From assembly GCA_964397205.1 (NCBI GenBank), contig CAYNIT010000074.1, forward strand, positions 1 to 17,169: DNA of 17,169 nucleotides, in the 5' to 3' direction. A program made the translations under genes and the position numbers. This DNA comes from Phaeodactylibacter sp964397205 (GTDB lineage: Bacteria > Bacteroidota > Bacteroidia > Chitinophagales > Saprospiraceae). Below are positions 6,451 through 14,787 of the stretch, piece by piece; positions within the stretch are counted from its first letter, which is position 1; each line of letters starts with the position of its first letter. The notes under the pieces were generated by a model. It was not told the origin of the DNA. It saw only the letters and a list, made by a program, of their open reading frames with translations, and made no database searches.

Positions 6451-8328
6451 TTAGTAATCAAAACGTTTGGAAAGCTCCTCCAGCTCTAGGCTGATGAAGC
6501 ACTTGCGCCCCGAGGGGCTTTTGTAGGGCACCTCGCAGGCAAACAGCTGATCTATCAAGCTTTGCATTTCATCGGCCGTCAGGGGCTGCCCTTTCTTGAT
6601 GGAAGCGCTGCGTGCCATGGCTCGCGCCAGATTGTCCGTGATTTCCAGTTGGAATTCCAGATTGCCCTTGTACTGCTCCAGCAGAGATTCGATGACCACC
6701 TGCTCATCCTGTTTGCCAGCGAGTTCAGCGGGCACCCCATTGATGACGAAGGTGTTGGCGCCGAACTCCTCGATATCGAAGCCTAAAAGGTTGATTTGAT
6801 CCTGCAGCTCCTTGAGCAGCGCTGCATCGGCCGGCGATAGGGACAGAGTACGTGGAAACAGCTGCTGCTGCGTAGAATTTTGCTGCTGCCGCAAAACGTA
6901 CAGGTATTTCTCGTACAGGATACGCTCGTGGGCCGCTTGCTGATCGAGCAGAAGTATGCCTGATTTGATCTGGCTGACGATGTAGCGGTTGTGCAGCTGA
7001 TTGGGCGCTTTGCTGCTTTCGCGGGCAGCCGCAGCGCCGCCGGCAGCCTGCTGATCTCCATGCCAGTCGCTCTCCAGCGTCAGCGGTTGGTGCGGGGCCG
7101 GGTCCGTCATATCATCCGATGCCGCCTCCGTTTGGTCAAATTCCTCCAGGCCTTCGTACAGCTCCTCCCAGTTTTTCAGGTTTCGAGCCCGGCGCTGCTG
7201 CTCCGAAATGGCATCGGCCTTGTCAGTGCCCCGAGCTTGCGTTCCGGTAGAAGAGACGGTCTCCTCGCGCTGCGCACGGGGTTGAATGCGGTTGCCGGAG
7301 AAGGTAGGATCTTGATCAAAGTCAAGGGTGGGCGTGATGCTGTGTTGGCCCAGGGCATGGCGCACCGCTACCCGCAAGTAATTGTAGACCAGGCGCTCGT
7401 CATCGAATTTGATTTCTTGTTTGGTAGGATGCACATTGACATCGATGCGGCGGGGGTCTATGTTGATGAACATCACGTACAGCGGGTAGGTGCCGGAAGG
7501 CAGAAGGTCTTCATAGGCAGATACGATGGCGTGATTGAGATAGGGGCTCTTAATGAAGCGGTCGTTCACAAAAAAGAACTGTTCGCCTCTGGTTTTTTTA
7601 GCGAATTCTGGTTTGCCCACGTATCCTCTCAGCCGCAGGACTTCGGTTTCCTCTTCTACCGGCACGAGTTTCTTGTTGGCATTTTTGCCGAACAGCCCCA
7701 GTAAGCGCTGACGCAGTTTGCCAGGCGGCAAGTGAAAGACTTCGTTGTCGTTGTGGTGCAGGGCGAAAAACGAATCGGAATGCGCAATGGCAATACGCTG
7801 AAACTCATCCACAATGTGCCGCATTTCCACGGAATTAGACTTTAGGAAATTCCGGCGCGCCGGCACATTGAAGAAGAGGTTTTTGACAGAAAAGGCCGTT
7901 CCCCGTGGGCACTGACAAGGTTCCTGCTTGATCAGTTCAGAGCCTTCAATCACCAAGCGAGTGCCGAGTTCATCCGAATGGCGGCGCGTTTTGATTTCTA
8001 CCTGGGCAACGGCGGCGATCGAGGCCAGCGCTTCCCCCCGGAAGCCCATGGTGCGGATCGAAAAGAGGTCATTGGTTTGCCGAATTTTGGAAGTTGCATG
8101 GCGCTCGAAGGCCATGCGAGCGTCTGTTTCAGACATACCGCAGCCGTTGTCGATCACCTGCAGCAGCGCTTTGCCAGCGTCTTTGACTACCAGCCGGATA
8201 TCAGAGGCGCCCGCGTCGATGGCATTCTCCATCAGTTCTTTGACCACAGAAGCCGGGCGTTGGATGACCTCGCCAGCTGCAATTTGGTTGGCGATGGCAT
8301 CGGGCAGCAGCTGAATGATATCAGCCAT
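6451..8328 (-). CDS. mutL: DNA mismatch repair protein MutL
   Basis: MutL is the ATP-dependent matchmaker that couples MutS mismatch recognition to downstream repair. The 625-aa protein has a complete GHKL ATPase: VVKELMENAIDAG with Glu31 and Asn35, DNGCGM (60-65), and TMGFRGEALASI (93-104). A variable linker (about 335-440) is rich in Gln, Glu and Asp. The C-terminal dimerisation domain holds DQQAAHERILYE, where the nicking-type MutL signature would be DQHAxxExxxxE, and ends SPSGRKCFISLELEELSKRFDY, where metal-binding family members have CPHGRP. The altered His/Cys positions suggest that the latent endonuclease is weak or missing. It is 47 bp after a small membrane protein gene, with no promoter seen between them. 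Confidence 0.96.
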   Translation of the reverse strand: MADIIQLLPDAIANQIAAGEVIQRPASVVKELMENAIDAGASDIRLVVKDAGKALLQVIDNGCGMSETDARMAFERHATSKIRQTNDLFSIRTMGFRGEALASIAAVAQVEIKTRRHSDELGTRLVIEGSELIKQEPCQCPRGTAFSVKNLFFNVPARRNFLKSNSVEMRHIVDEFQRIAIAHSDSFFALHHNDNEVFHLPPGKLRQRLLGLFGKNANKKLVPVEEETEVLRLRGYVGKPEFAKKTRGEQFFFVNDRFIKSPYLNHAIVSAYEDLLPSGTYPLYVMFINIDPRRIDVNVHPTKQEIKFDDERLVYNYLRVAVRHALGQHSITPTLDFDQDPTFSGNRIQPRAQREETVSSTGTQARGTDKADAISEQQRRARNLKNWEELYEGLEEFDQTEAASDDMTDPAPHQPLTLESDWHGDQQAAGGAAAARESSKAPNQLHNRYIVSQIKSGILLLDQQAAHERILYEKYLYVLRQQQNSTQQQLFPRTLSLSPADAALLKELQDQINLLGFDIEEFGANTFVINGVPAELAGKQDEQVVIESLLEQYKGNLEFQLEITDNLARAMARSASIKKGQPLTADEMQSLIDQLFACEVPYKSPSGRKCFISLELEELSKRFDY

Positions 8329-8375
8329 ATCGGAGATTCCTCAATTGGTTAAAAAATCAGGCATTTTGCGCCTCG

Positions 8376-8699
8376 CTATCCTCCTACGGAAGCAGCGATT
8401 TCGGGCAAATATACACGGATAAACATATAGGACAAAAATAGCAGAAGCAGGATCAGCCCCAGCAGTACTAGGTTGGAGCGCATCACCTGCTGTTTGCGGA
8501 AGCGGCTCTGGCCCCCTTGCTGATACCCTCGGCGAAAGCCGCCCGCCAGCCGGGCCTTAATCGCTTCAGCGTCTCCTCCTTTCATATTTTCCACCTGCTT
8601 GAGGCGCTCTTCCAGCTCTTCCTTCTGCGGATCCCAATAGCGAGGCTTGTACTGGTACTGCTGATGCTTCGGGAGCCTAGAGAATCTAATGAATGCCAT
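8376..8699 (-). CDS. Small single-pass membrane protein, first gene of the mutL block
   Basis: The 107-aa protein has a basic, charged cytoplasmic part with YKPRYWDPQKEELEERL (about 17-33), a Gly/Gln/Arg-rich stretch (about 52-72) and one hydrophobic helix near the C-terminus (about 76-95), followed by a short tail. Small proteins with a similar (Y)(K/T)PRYYDP-type motif sit beside mutL in many Bacteroidota, and some have been labelled 'riboflavin synthase subunit beta'. Nothing here supports that label. No enzymatic motif is present; function unknown. A promoter-like sequence lies just upstream, so this gene probably leads the operon with mutL. Confidence 0.8.
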   Translation of the reverse strand: MAFIRFSRLPKHQQYQYKPRYWDPQKEELEERLKQVENMKGGDAEAIKARLAGGFRRGYQQGGQSRFRKQQVMRSNLVLLGLILLLLFLSYMFIRVYLPEIAASVGG

Positions 8700-8723
8700 A
8701 ACAAAATGATGATAGTGATTGGT

Positions 8724-8752
8724 CTAAAATACAAAAATTTCCGGCGACCAAA
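8724..8752 (-). promoter_or_regulatory. Possible promoter of the mutL block
   Basis: On the minus strand TTTG (8752-8749), a 17-bp spacer and TATTTTAG (8731-8724) resemble the Bacteroidota consensus with one mismatch in the -7 box and a short spacer. The start would be about 18 nt before the ATG at 8699. Confidence 0.35.
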
Positions 8753-8798
8753 TAACAGATTACAACAAGCGAGTGAGCAAATAGTTATTGTCCTCCGG

Positions 8799-8828
8799 TT
8801 GCTTTGGGTATACGATGCACTATCTTGC
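8799..8828 (+). promoter_or_regulatory. Possible promoter of the DUF5686 gene
   Basis: TTG (8799-8801), 19 bp, then TATCTTGC (8821-8828), which matches TAnnTT but not the final TG. The leader would be about 110 nt. The rest of the 246-bp divergent gap (8700-8945) shows an A-run near 8871 and no open frame. Confidence 0.35.
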
Positions 8829-8945
8829 ACGCTTGGCGCAGCCGCTCGTCAAAAAAATGCCGGTATTGAGCCAAAAAAAATGGAGTACTCCGCTTCGTCT
8901 GCTTTCTTTTAGAGCGGAATTATTCAACATCAACGACCATAAAGC

Positions 8946-11558
8946 ATGAAAACACTCATTGTCGCAATTGCTGCTCTCCTGTTGAGCACCGCACTCCTAG
9001 GCCAGGGAGGGGTCTCCGGTACCGTTACTGGGCCAGAGGGAAAACCACTGTCCTTTGCCACCATTTTCGTAAAGGAAACAGGCAGCGGCACTGCCACCAA
9101 CGAAAAGGGCAAGTACGAAATACGCCTGAAGCCCGGCGGCTATACCCTAATTTTCCAGTTCCTGGGCTACGAAACCCAAGCCAAAAAAATCGCCATTGGC
9201 AACCGCTTTGAGCAGCTTAATGTCACGCTCGGCACTCAGGCGCTCGAGCTGGAAGAAGTGGATGTCTTGTCAGGCCGGGAGGACCCCGCCTACACTGTAA
9301 TGCGCAAAGCCATCGCCAAAGCCAGTTACCACCGCAAACAACTTGACGCTTACAGCGCTCGGGTGTACATCAAAGGCACTGGCCGCCTGAAAAAAGCTCC
9401 CTTCTTTCTGCGCAAAAGACTGGAAAACGAAGGCATCGATTCCTCCTTCGCTTTCACCTCAGAGTCGGTAAGCGAAATCAGCTACGAGCGCCCGGGCAAA
9501 TTTACGGAGCGCGTCATCTCCATTTACACGACGGGTGATGACAACAACTCCTCTCCCAACAGCTACATCAACGGCAGCTTCTATGAACCTAAGATCGGCA
9601 ACTCCATTTCGCCGCTTTCTCCCCGTGCTTTTGCCTACTACCGTTTTGAGTACGAAGGTTTTTTTATGGACCGCGGCCGGGGCGTCAATAAGATCAAGGT
9701 CATTCCCCGTTCTGAGGGGGATGGCGTATTCGAGGGGTCGCTCTACATTGTAGAAGGCCTATGGAGCATCCACAGCCTCAGCCTGGGCACCATCAACCAA
9801 GGCTTCCGCTTTGATATAGATCAGGTTTATGCGCCTGTGCAGGAACGGGTATGGATGCCGGTCAGCCATAAGTTTGACGTAGAGGGTACCATTATGGGCT
9901 TCACAGTGGAGTACAACTACCTGGCTACGGTGAGCGATTACGAGGTAACGCTCAATCCCGATCTCGATGCCGAATTCGAGCTCATCGATGAAAAAATAGA
10001 AGAAGAGCGGGCCGCTGCCATTCAGGAATCCACTTCCGAGGAAAAGGAATTGCAAACCCGTCTGGAAACTGGAGGCGAACTGACCCGCAAAGAAATGCGC
10101 CAACTAATGCGCGAGTACGCTAAAGCGGAACGCAAAAAACAAGAAGAGCCTCAAATCGTCGAGGAAACCAATTATACGGTTGATTCGATGGCCTACAAGC
10201 GGGATTCCGTTTACTGGGATAAAATCCGGCCCGTGCCGCTTACCGAAATAGAGGAGCGCAGTTACCAACTAAGGGACAGCATCGCTAAAGCAGAGGCAGA
10301 AGAAGAGCAGCAGGACTCGCTGGAGGGGGATGAAATCGGAAAAATCCCTCTGCTGGGTCCAATACTGGGCGGTAAGAGCTACCGACTGGGGGCGAACAGC
10401 AGCTTTTCCCACAAAAGCATTGTGGACAAAACTTTCTTCAACCCCGTCGAAGGTTTCAGCATCCATACCAACTTTGTATACGCCAATAATCGCGGCGGCA
10501 ACGCGTTCCAGCTGACGGCGACACCGCGTTATGCTTTTTCCCGAAAGGCTTTCACTGGCAAAGGGCTAGCCAGCTACGAGTATGGCCCTGAGAACGACCG
10601 GCACCTTACTCAGCTGGAGGGAGGGCGCTACATCTACCAATACAACGACCGCAACCCCATTTCCTTCTTTTTCAGCAGTTACGTGAACCTGTTTCGGGAT
10701 GTGAATTACATCCGCCTGTACGAAAAAGACTTCCTAAAGCTGAGCCACCGCCACGCGCTTGCTCCCAACTGGGATATACACTTGTCCGGCGAATGGGCAA
10801 AGCGGTATTCGCTGAAAAATACCACCACGCAGGTATGGTTCAATGAGGATAACCAAGCGTATGCTTCCAATTATCCGAGGAGCAATGAGTTGGGCCTGGT
10901 AGGCTTGCCCGAAGAGGAAGGCGCTATGATCCTCTCCGGCTCAATCGTTGCCGAGCCCTGGAAGAAATACCGGCTGTACAACGGCGAACGGCAGCCCATA
11001 GCAAACAGCTCCCCGGAACTGCGCCTGACTTACCGGCAGGGGCTCAGCGGCCTGGAAGGCAGTGTAACTGATTATTCCTACCTGGAAGCGGGCATCTCTC
11101 AAACCACTGATATCGGGGTGCGCGGCACACTCGACTACAAACTGCAGGCCGGTATATTCCTGCAAGATGACTACATAGGCTTCGCGGATTACCGTCATTT
11201 CATGGGCAATGAGCTGAATTTTGTGACTGCTGATCCCGTAGCCAGCTACCGCTTGCTGCCTTACTATCAGTTCAGTACACGCGACCGCTTTGCCTCGGTA
11301 TTTCTGCATTACCAGTTTCGTCAGTTGCTGCTGACCCAAATTCCGGAAGTTTGGTTGTTGGGCCTCAAGGAAAACGTCTTCGTCAATACTCTTTCCACAC
11401 CGGACAGCGGCAACTATCTGGAAGTTGGTTACTCGATTGACAACATCTTGCGGTTGCTCCGGCTCGAACTGGCCTTTTCCTTTGACGATAGCGGATACCG
11501 GGACTGGGGAATCCTCATCGGGTTCGCTTCCAGCCTGGGCGGCTTCGAAATCCAGTAA
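8946..11558 (+). CDS. Outer-membrane DUF5686 protein with carboxypeptidase-regulatory-like domain
   Basis: The 870-aa protein begins with a signal peptide (about 1-20, MKTLIVAIAALLLSTALLGQ). A carboxypeptidase-regulatory-like beta-sandwich follows (about 22-105; SGTVTGPEGKPLSFATIFV, FLGYETQ), as in TonB-dependent receptors. The remainder is a DUF5686-type region: AYTVMRKAI, PFFL, FYEP and YYRFEYEG motifs, then a strongly charged insertion (about 345-465, Glu/Lys/Arg-rich helix then YWDKIRPVPLTEIEE), then alternating polar/aromatic strands to the C-terminus, consistent with an outer-membrane barrel. The function of the family is not established; cell-surface or transport roles are plausible. 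It is probably monocistronic: a strong hairpin follows its stop and purF has its own promoter. Confidence 0.88.
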   Translation: MKTLIVAIAALLLSTALLGQGGVSGTVTGPEGKPLSFATIFVKETGSGTATNEKGKYEIRLKPGGYTLIFQFLGYETQAKKIAIGNRFEQLNVTLGTQALELEEVDVLSGREDPAYTVMRKAIAKASYHRKQLDAYSARVYIKGTGRLKKAPFFLRKRLENEGIDSSFAFTSESVSEISYERPGKFTERVISIYTTGDDNNSSPNSYINGSFYEPKIGNSISPLSPRAFAYYRFEYEGFFMDRGRGVNKIKVIPRSEGDGVFEGSLYIVEGLWSIHSLSLGTINQGFRFDIDQVYAPVQERVWMPVSHKFDVEGTIMGFTVEYNYLATVSDYEVTLNPDLDAEFELIDEKIEEERAAAIQESTSEEKELQTRLETGGELTRKEMRQLMREYAKAERKKQEEPQIVEETNYTVDSMAYKRDSVYWDKIRPVPLTEIEERSYQLRDSIAKAEAEEEQQDSLEGDEIGKIPLLGPILGGKSYRLGANSSFSHKSIVDKTFFNPVEGFSIHTNFVYANNRGGNAFQLTATPRYAFSRKAFTGKGLASYEYGPENDRHLTQLEGGRYIYQYNDRNPISFFFSSYVNLFRDVNYIRLYEKDFLKLSHRHALAPNWDIHLSGEWAKRYSLKNTTTQVWFNEDNQAYASNYPRSNELGLVGLPEEEGAMILSGSIVAEPWKKYRLYNGERQPIANSSPELRLTYRQGLSGLEGSVTDYSYLEAGISQTTDIGVRGTLDYKLQAGIFLQDDYIGFADYRHFMGNELNFVTADPVASYRLLPYYQFSTRDRFASVFLHYQFRQLLLTQIPEVWLLGLKENVFVNTLSTPDSGNYLEVGYSIDNILRLLRLELAFSFDDSGYRDWGILIGFASSLGGFEIQ

Positions 11559-11563
11559 GTTTG

Positions 11564-11602
11564 GTGCCGCCTGTTTGTGCCTGTCGGCAAAGCAGGCGGC
11601 AC
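11564..11602. terminator. Hairpin just after the DUF5686 gene
   Basis: GTGCCGCCTG (11564-11573) pairs perfectly with CAGGCGGCAC (11593-11602). The helix can be extended inward by TTTG/CAAA with one bulged base. It begins 6 bp after the stop codon. No T-run follows, so it is either a Rho-assisted terminator or a 3'-end stabiliser. Confidence 0.5.
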
Positions 11603-11666
11603 TGCATTCAACTCCAATCATCTGCCCGCTGTTCCTTAATTTTCGTAGTTCGTGATTGGGCCGGGG

Positions 11667-11698
11667 TTTCTTCCCCCGCCAAAAACGGGCTACCTTTG
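11667..11698 (+). promoter_or_regulatory. Promoter of the purF-like gene
   Basis: TACCTTTG (11691-11698) is a perfect TAnnTTTG box, preceded at 20 bp by TTTC (11667-11670), close to TTTG. The transcript would start near 11705, about 33 nt before the ATG at 11738. This placement is a main reason to reject the upstream ATG at 11561. Confidence 0.6.
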
Positions 11699-11737
11699 CA
11701 GGAACCAAATTTATCCATCATTCAAGGGACAGCCTTA

Positions 11738-13633
11738 ATGAGCGACCAAATCAAACACGAATGCGGGTTCGCGATGATCCGCCTGCTGCAGCCGCTGGAG
11801 TACTACCAAAAAAAATACGGCACAGCCTTTTACGGCATCAACCAACTGCAGCTGCTGCTGCAAAAGCAACGCAACCGGGGGCAAGACGGGGCGGGCATGG
11901 CCACCATCAAGTTAGATGTAGAACCCGGCAAAAAGTACATCAGCCGCAAGCGAAGCGTAGCTACCAATTATCTCGATGACCTCTTTCAGCAGATTCACCG
12001 CCACTTTCACGGGCTCAGCCAAGAGCGGCTCAACGACGCTGCCTGGCTAAAAGCCAACAAGCCTTACGTCGGCGAGCTCCTGTTGGGGCACCTGCGTTAC
12101 GGCACCCATTCCGATAACAGCGTGGAAACCTGCCACCCTTTTCTGCGGCAAAACAACTGGATTACCCGAAACCTGCTTCTGGCAGGAAATTTCAATCTGA
12201 CCAATGTAGACGAACTGTTCGAAGAACTGGTAGAATTGGGCCAATACCCCAAAGAGAAATCGGATACCGTCACCGTGCTTGAAAAAATCGGCCATTTCCT
12301 AGACGATGAAGTGCAGCGCCTGCATACGTGGTACAAACCCGATGGCTACAGCAACCGGGAAATCAACGAATTGATTTACGAAAATCTCGATATTCAGCGG
12401 CTGCTGCGGCGCGCCAGTAAAAAATTTGACGGCGGTTACGTCATGGCAGGCCTCATTGGCCATGGGGATGCCTTCGTCCTGCGGGACCCGGCAGCCATCC
12501 GGCCGGCTTTCTACTACCAAGACGAGGAGATCGTAGTCGTCGCTTCTGAACGGCCGGCCATTCAGACCGTTTTCGACAAGCACATCGATGAAGTCAAAGA
12601 GCTGCAACGGGGCCACGCCCTGATCGTAAAAAAGGACGGGCGGATTTCCGAACAGCCTTACATCGAGCAGCTGGACCGCCGCGCTTGTTCCTTTGAGCGC
12701 ATCTACTTCTCCCGGGGCACAGACCGGGACATCTACCTGGAGCGCAAACAGCTTGGCCGGCAATTAACTGAACGGGTATTGAAGGAAGTAGACCACGACT
12801 TCAAAGATACCGTTTTCTCCTTCGTCCCCAATACCGCAGAAACTGCCTTCTACGGACTGATGGAAGGCCTGGAGGGCCGCCTCAATGACATCAAGCGCGA
12901 CAAAATTCTGAAGAAAGGCAAAGGCCTCAAGCCCTCCAAACTGGAGAAAATCCTCGCGCTGAAGCCACGTATGGAAAAGGTGATCGTAAAGGATGCCAAG
13001 CAACGCACCTTCATAGCCGACACCACTTCACGGGAAGCAATGGTCGCCCACGTGTACGACATCACCTACGGTATCGTACGGGATAAAAAAGATACGCTGG
13101 TACTGCTGGACGACTCCATCGTTCGGGGCACTACGCTGCGGGACAGCATTCTGCAGATCACAGCCCGGCTCAAGCCCAAGAAGATTGTCATTGTCTCTTC
13201 TGCCCCGCAGATCCGCTTCCCGGACTGCTACGGCATTGACATGTCCCGCATGAAAGAATTTGTCGCCTTCAGGGCTTTGGTTGCTCTGCTTCAGGAGAAC
13301 GGCAAAGAGCACTTGCTACGGGAAGCCTACGAACGCTGTAAAGCACAGGAGCACTTGCCTAAAGAGCAAATTATCAATGAGGTAAAGGCGCTGTACGAGG
13401 AATTCTCCTACGAAGCGGTTTCCGATAAAATTTCGGAAATTGTGACCCCTGAGGGGACCAAGCCAGAAGTCAAAGTTATTTACCAGACCATCAAAGGCCT
13501 GCGCGAGGCGTGCCCCAACAACAACGGCGATTGGTACTTCTCTGGTGACTACCCCACGCCGGGAGGCAACCGGGTGGTCAACCGGGCATTTATTAACTTT
13601 ATGGAAGGAAGCGACGAACGAGCTTATGCCTGA
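11738..13633 (+). CDS. purF: Amidophosphoribosyltransferase-like protein (long Bacteroidota PurF type)
   Basis: PurF transfers ammonia from glutamine to PRPP, the first step of purine synthesis. The 631-aa protein has an N-terminal class II glutamine amidotransferase domain: Cys9 in HECGF is the expected nucleophile after propeptide removal, with NRGQDGAG (46-53), GHLRYGTHS (about 117-125) and GNFNLTN (about 149-155). The phosphoribosyltransferase domain has CSFERIYFSRGTDRDIYLERK (about 317-337) and the PRPP loop LLDDSIVRGTT (about 456-466). It is over 100 residues longer than classical PurF; Bacteroidota often carry this long form beside a canonical one, so it may be a paralogue with a modified role. 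The start at 11738 is chosen because the conserved protein begins there and a promoter lies just upstream. Confidence 0.88.
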   Translation: MSDQIKHECGFAMIRLLQPLEYYQKKYGTAFYGINQLQLLLQKQRNRGQDGAGMATIKLDVEPGKKYISRKRSVATNYLDDLFQQIHRHFHGLSQERLNDAAWLKANKPYVGELLLGHLRYGTHSDNSVETCHPFLRQNNWITRNLLLAGNFNLTNVDELFEELVELGQYPKEKSDTVTVLEKIGHFLDDEVQRLHTWYKPDGYSNREINELIYENLDIQRLLRRASKKFDGGYVMAGLIGHGDAFVLRDPAAIRPAFYYQDEEIVVVASERPAIQTVFDKHIDEVKELQRGHALIVKKDGRISEQPYIEQLDRRACSFERIYFSRGTDRDIYLERKQLGRQLTERVLKEVDHDFKDTVFSFVPNTAETAFYGLMEGLEGRLNDIKRDKILKKGKGLKPSKLEKILALKPRMEKVIVKDAKQRTFIADTTSREAMVAHVYDITYGIVRDKKDTLVLLDDSIVRGTTLRDSILQITARLKPKKIVIVSSAPQIRFPDCYGIDMSRMKEFVAFRALVALLQENGKEHLLREAYERCKAQEHLPKEQIINEVKALYEEFSYEAVSDKISEIVTPEGTKPEVKVIYQTIKGLREACPNNNGDWYFSGDYPTPGGNRVVNRAFINFMEGSDERAYA

Positions 13634-14204
13634 AACCGTATGGAGCCTTAAGAAAATGGAGCGTTATGCGCTGTTCGCCCTGGCGGTGGTGCTGGTGTGC
13701 AGTTTTATATCCGACTGGCAGTCCCGGCGGCAGCGCCCCTGGAAAGTCAGGGCTTACGTCGACAAGTACCTCTATCTGGCGATTGAATTAGAGCGGGAAG
13801 CGAATATACCGGTGCCCATTACGCTGGCGGTCGCCGGGCTGGAAAGCGACTGGGGGCGAAGCGACCTGGCCAAAAAAGCCAACAACCACTTCGGCCTCAA
13901 AGTGAAACCCGGCTGGGAAGGCTGGGAATACTGCAAAAACACTCAGGAATACAACCTGGCCGAAGGCCATCATCAAGAGTGGGCTTGTTTTCGGAAATAC
14001 CCGCTCATAAAGCGCAGTTACCAGGACTTCGGGCGCTTTTTGTCGGAAGAGGAGCGGTACCATCGCCTGCGTGCTCTGGAGCTTGACGATTATCCAGGCT
14101 GGGCGGAGGCTCTGCAGCAGGCAGGCTACGCCACCGACCCCGCTTACGCCCGGAAATTGCGCGGCTTGATCTGGAAATATCGCCTTTCAGAATATCAGCC
14201 CTGA
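13626..14204 (+). CDS. Glucosaminidase (GH73-type) domain protein with N-terminal membrane anchor
   Basis: The 192-aa protein has a hydrophobic segment (about 13-29) that is probably an uncleaved anchor or signal, then a mannosyl-glycoprotein endo-beta-N-acetylglucosaminidase-like domain. The catalytic glutamate is Glu73 in AVAGLESDWGRSDLA, followed by the family segment ANNHFGLK (85-92) and, later, FRKYPLIKRSYQDFGRFL, YPGWAEALQQAGYATDPAYARKL. Such enzymes cut N-acetylglucosamine linkages in peptidoglycan, acting in the periplasm during wall turnover. The ATG at 13626 overlaps the purF end by 8 nt, suggesting coupled translation; an ATG at 13656 with GGAG 10 nt upstream is an equally good start and gives 182 aa. 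The frame is open further upstream, but only as a shadow of purF. Confidence 0.85.
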   Translation: MPETVWSLKKMERYALFALAVVLVCSFISDWQSRRQRPWKVRAYVDKYLYLAIELEREANIPVPITLAVAGLESDWGRSDLAKKANNHFGLKVKPGWEGWEYCKNTQEYNLAEGHHQEWACFRKYPLIKRSYQDFGRFLSEEERYHRLRALELDDYPGWAEALQQAGYATDPAYARKLRGLIWKYRLSEYQP

Positions 14205-14223
14205 GGAATATTCAGTTCGGAAG

Positions 14224-14255
14224 TTAGTGATGGAAAGCTAAAACCCTTATTTTTG
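14224..14255 (+). promoter_or_regulatory. Promoter of the CBS-domain gene
   Basis: TATTTTTG (14248-14255) is a full TAnnTTTG match. TTAG (14224-14227) lies 20 bp upstream at the -33 position. Transcription would start near 14262, at the edge of the hairpin region listed next. Confidence 0.45.
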
Positions 14256-14260
14256 GCTTC

Positions 14261-14299
14261 AACCTTCCCAGAGAAGGAAGGCAAACCGCAAGGTTTTTT
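14261..14299 (+). terminator. Terminator- or attenuator-like structure before the CBS gene
   Basis: Two mutually exclusive pairings are visible. AACCTT (14261-14266) can pair with AAGGTT (14290-14295). AAACC (14283-14287) can pair with GGTTT (14292-14296) around a GCAA tetraloop. Both lead into a T-run ending at 14299. CCTTCC/GGAAGG forms a third hairpin inside. It may terminate the purF-glucosaminidase transcript or act in the CBS leader. Confidence 0.45.
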
Positions 14300-14322
14300 A
14301 TCAGTTAAAAATCGCAAACTCA

Positions 14323-14748
14323 ATGGATTTAAACGCTCCCGTCTCCTCAATAATGACCAAAGACCCTCATACGGTTATGCCCGATAGCCCAGCCACTGAG
14401 CTGGACGTTTTGTTCAAAGAAAATCGCATACACCATGTGCCGGTTATCGATGAAGAAAGGAAAGTGGTTGGGATCGTTGGAAAATCCGACTTTCTTTACC
14501 TGCTCCGTGGCTACACCGCTCATGAAAGTGACCGGTTCCGGGAGTCCGCTAAGCTCCGGGCATTCAAAAGCCATGAGATCATGCACCAGGATGTGGAAAC
14601 CATCCGCGAAGACGCTCCTATAAAGGAGGCTGTGCGCCTGCTGTCGGAAAACCGATACCGAGCCCTGCCTGTCGTTGATGAGAAGGATACACTGACCGGT
14701 ATCCTGACTACCCACGACATCATAGACCTGGTGCGGGAAGCATCTTAA
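14323..14748 (+). CDS. Tandem CBS-domain protein
   Basis: The 141-aa protein consists almost wholly of two CBS motifs (about 8-63 and 84-140): VSSIMTKDPHTVMPDSPATEL...HHVPVIDEERKVVGIVGKSDFL and the second repeat IMHQDVETIREDAPIKEAVRLL...RALPVVDEKDTLTGILTTHDII. Paired CBS motifs form a module that binds adenine nucleotides or related ligands and regulates partner proteins; free-standing ones are usually sensors with unknown targets. There is no signal peptide, so it is cytoplasmic. It has its own promoter-like box and is followed after 39 bp by the OmpA-type lipoprotein, possibly in one transcript. Domain call is firm; partner is unknown. Confidence 0.93.
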   Translation: MDLNAPVSSIMTKDPHTVMPDSPATELDVLFKENRIHHVPVIDEERKVVGIVGKSDFLYLLRGYTAHESDRFRESAKLRAFKSHEIMHQDVETIREDAPIKEAVRLLSENRYRALPVVDEKDTLTGILTTHDIIDLVREAS

Positions 14749-14787
14749 CAGCAAGTACAGCTGAGAATCTCAAAAAACGATGGACAA

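Noticed and set aside
11561..11737. 59-residue N-terminal extension of the PurF-like protein
   Set aside because: The upstream ATG lies in the hairpin region after the previous gene and before a consensus promoter. The extension is not family-like, and the nucleophile Cys9 needs a short propeptide.
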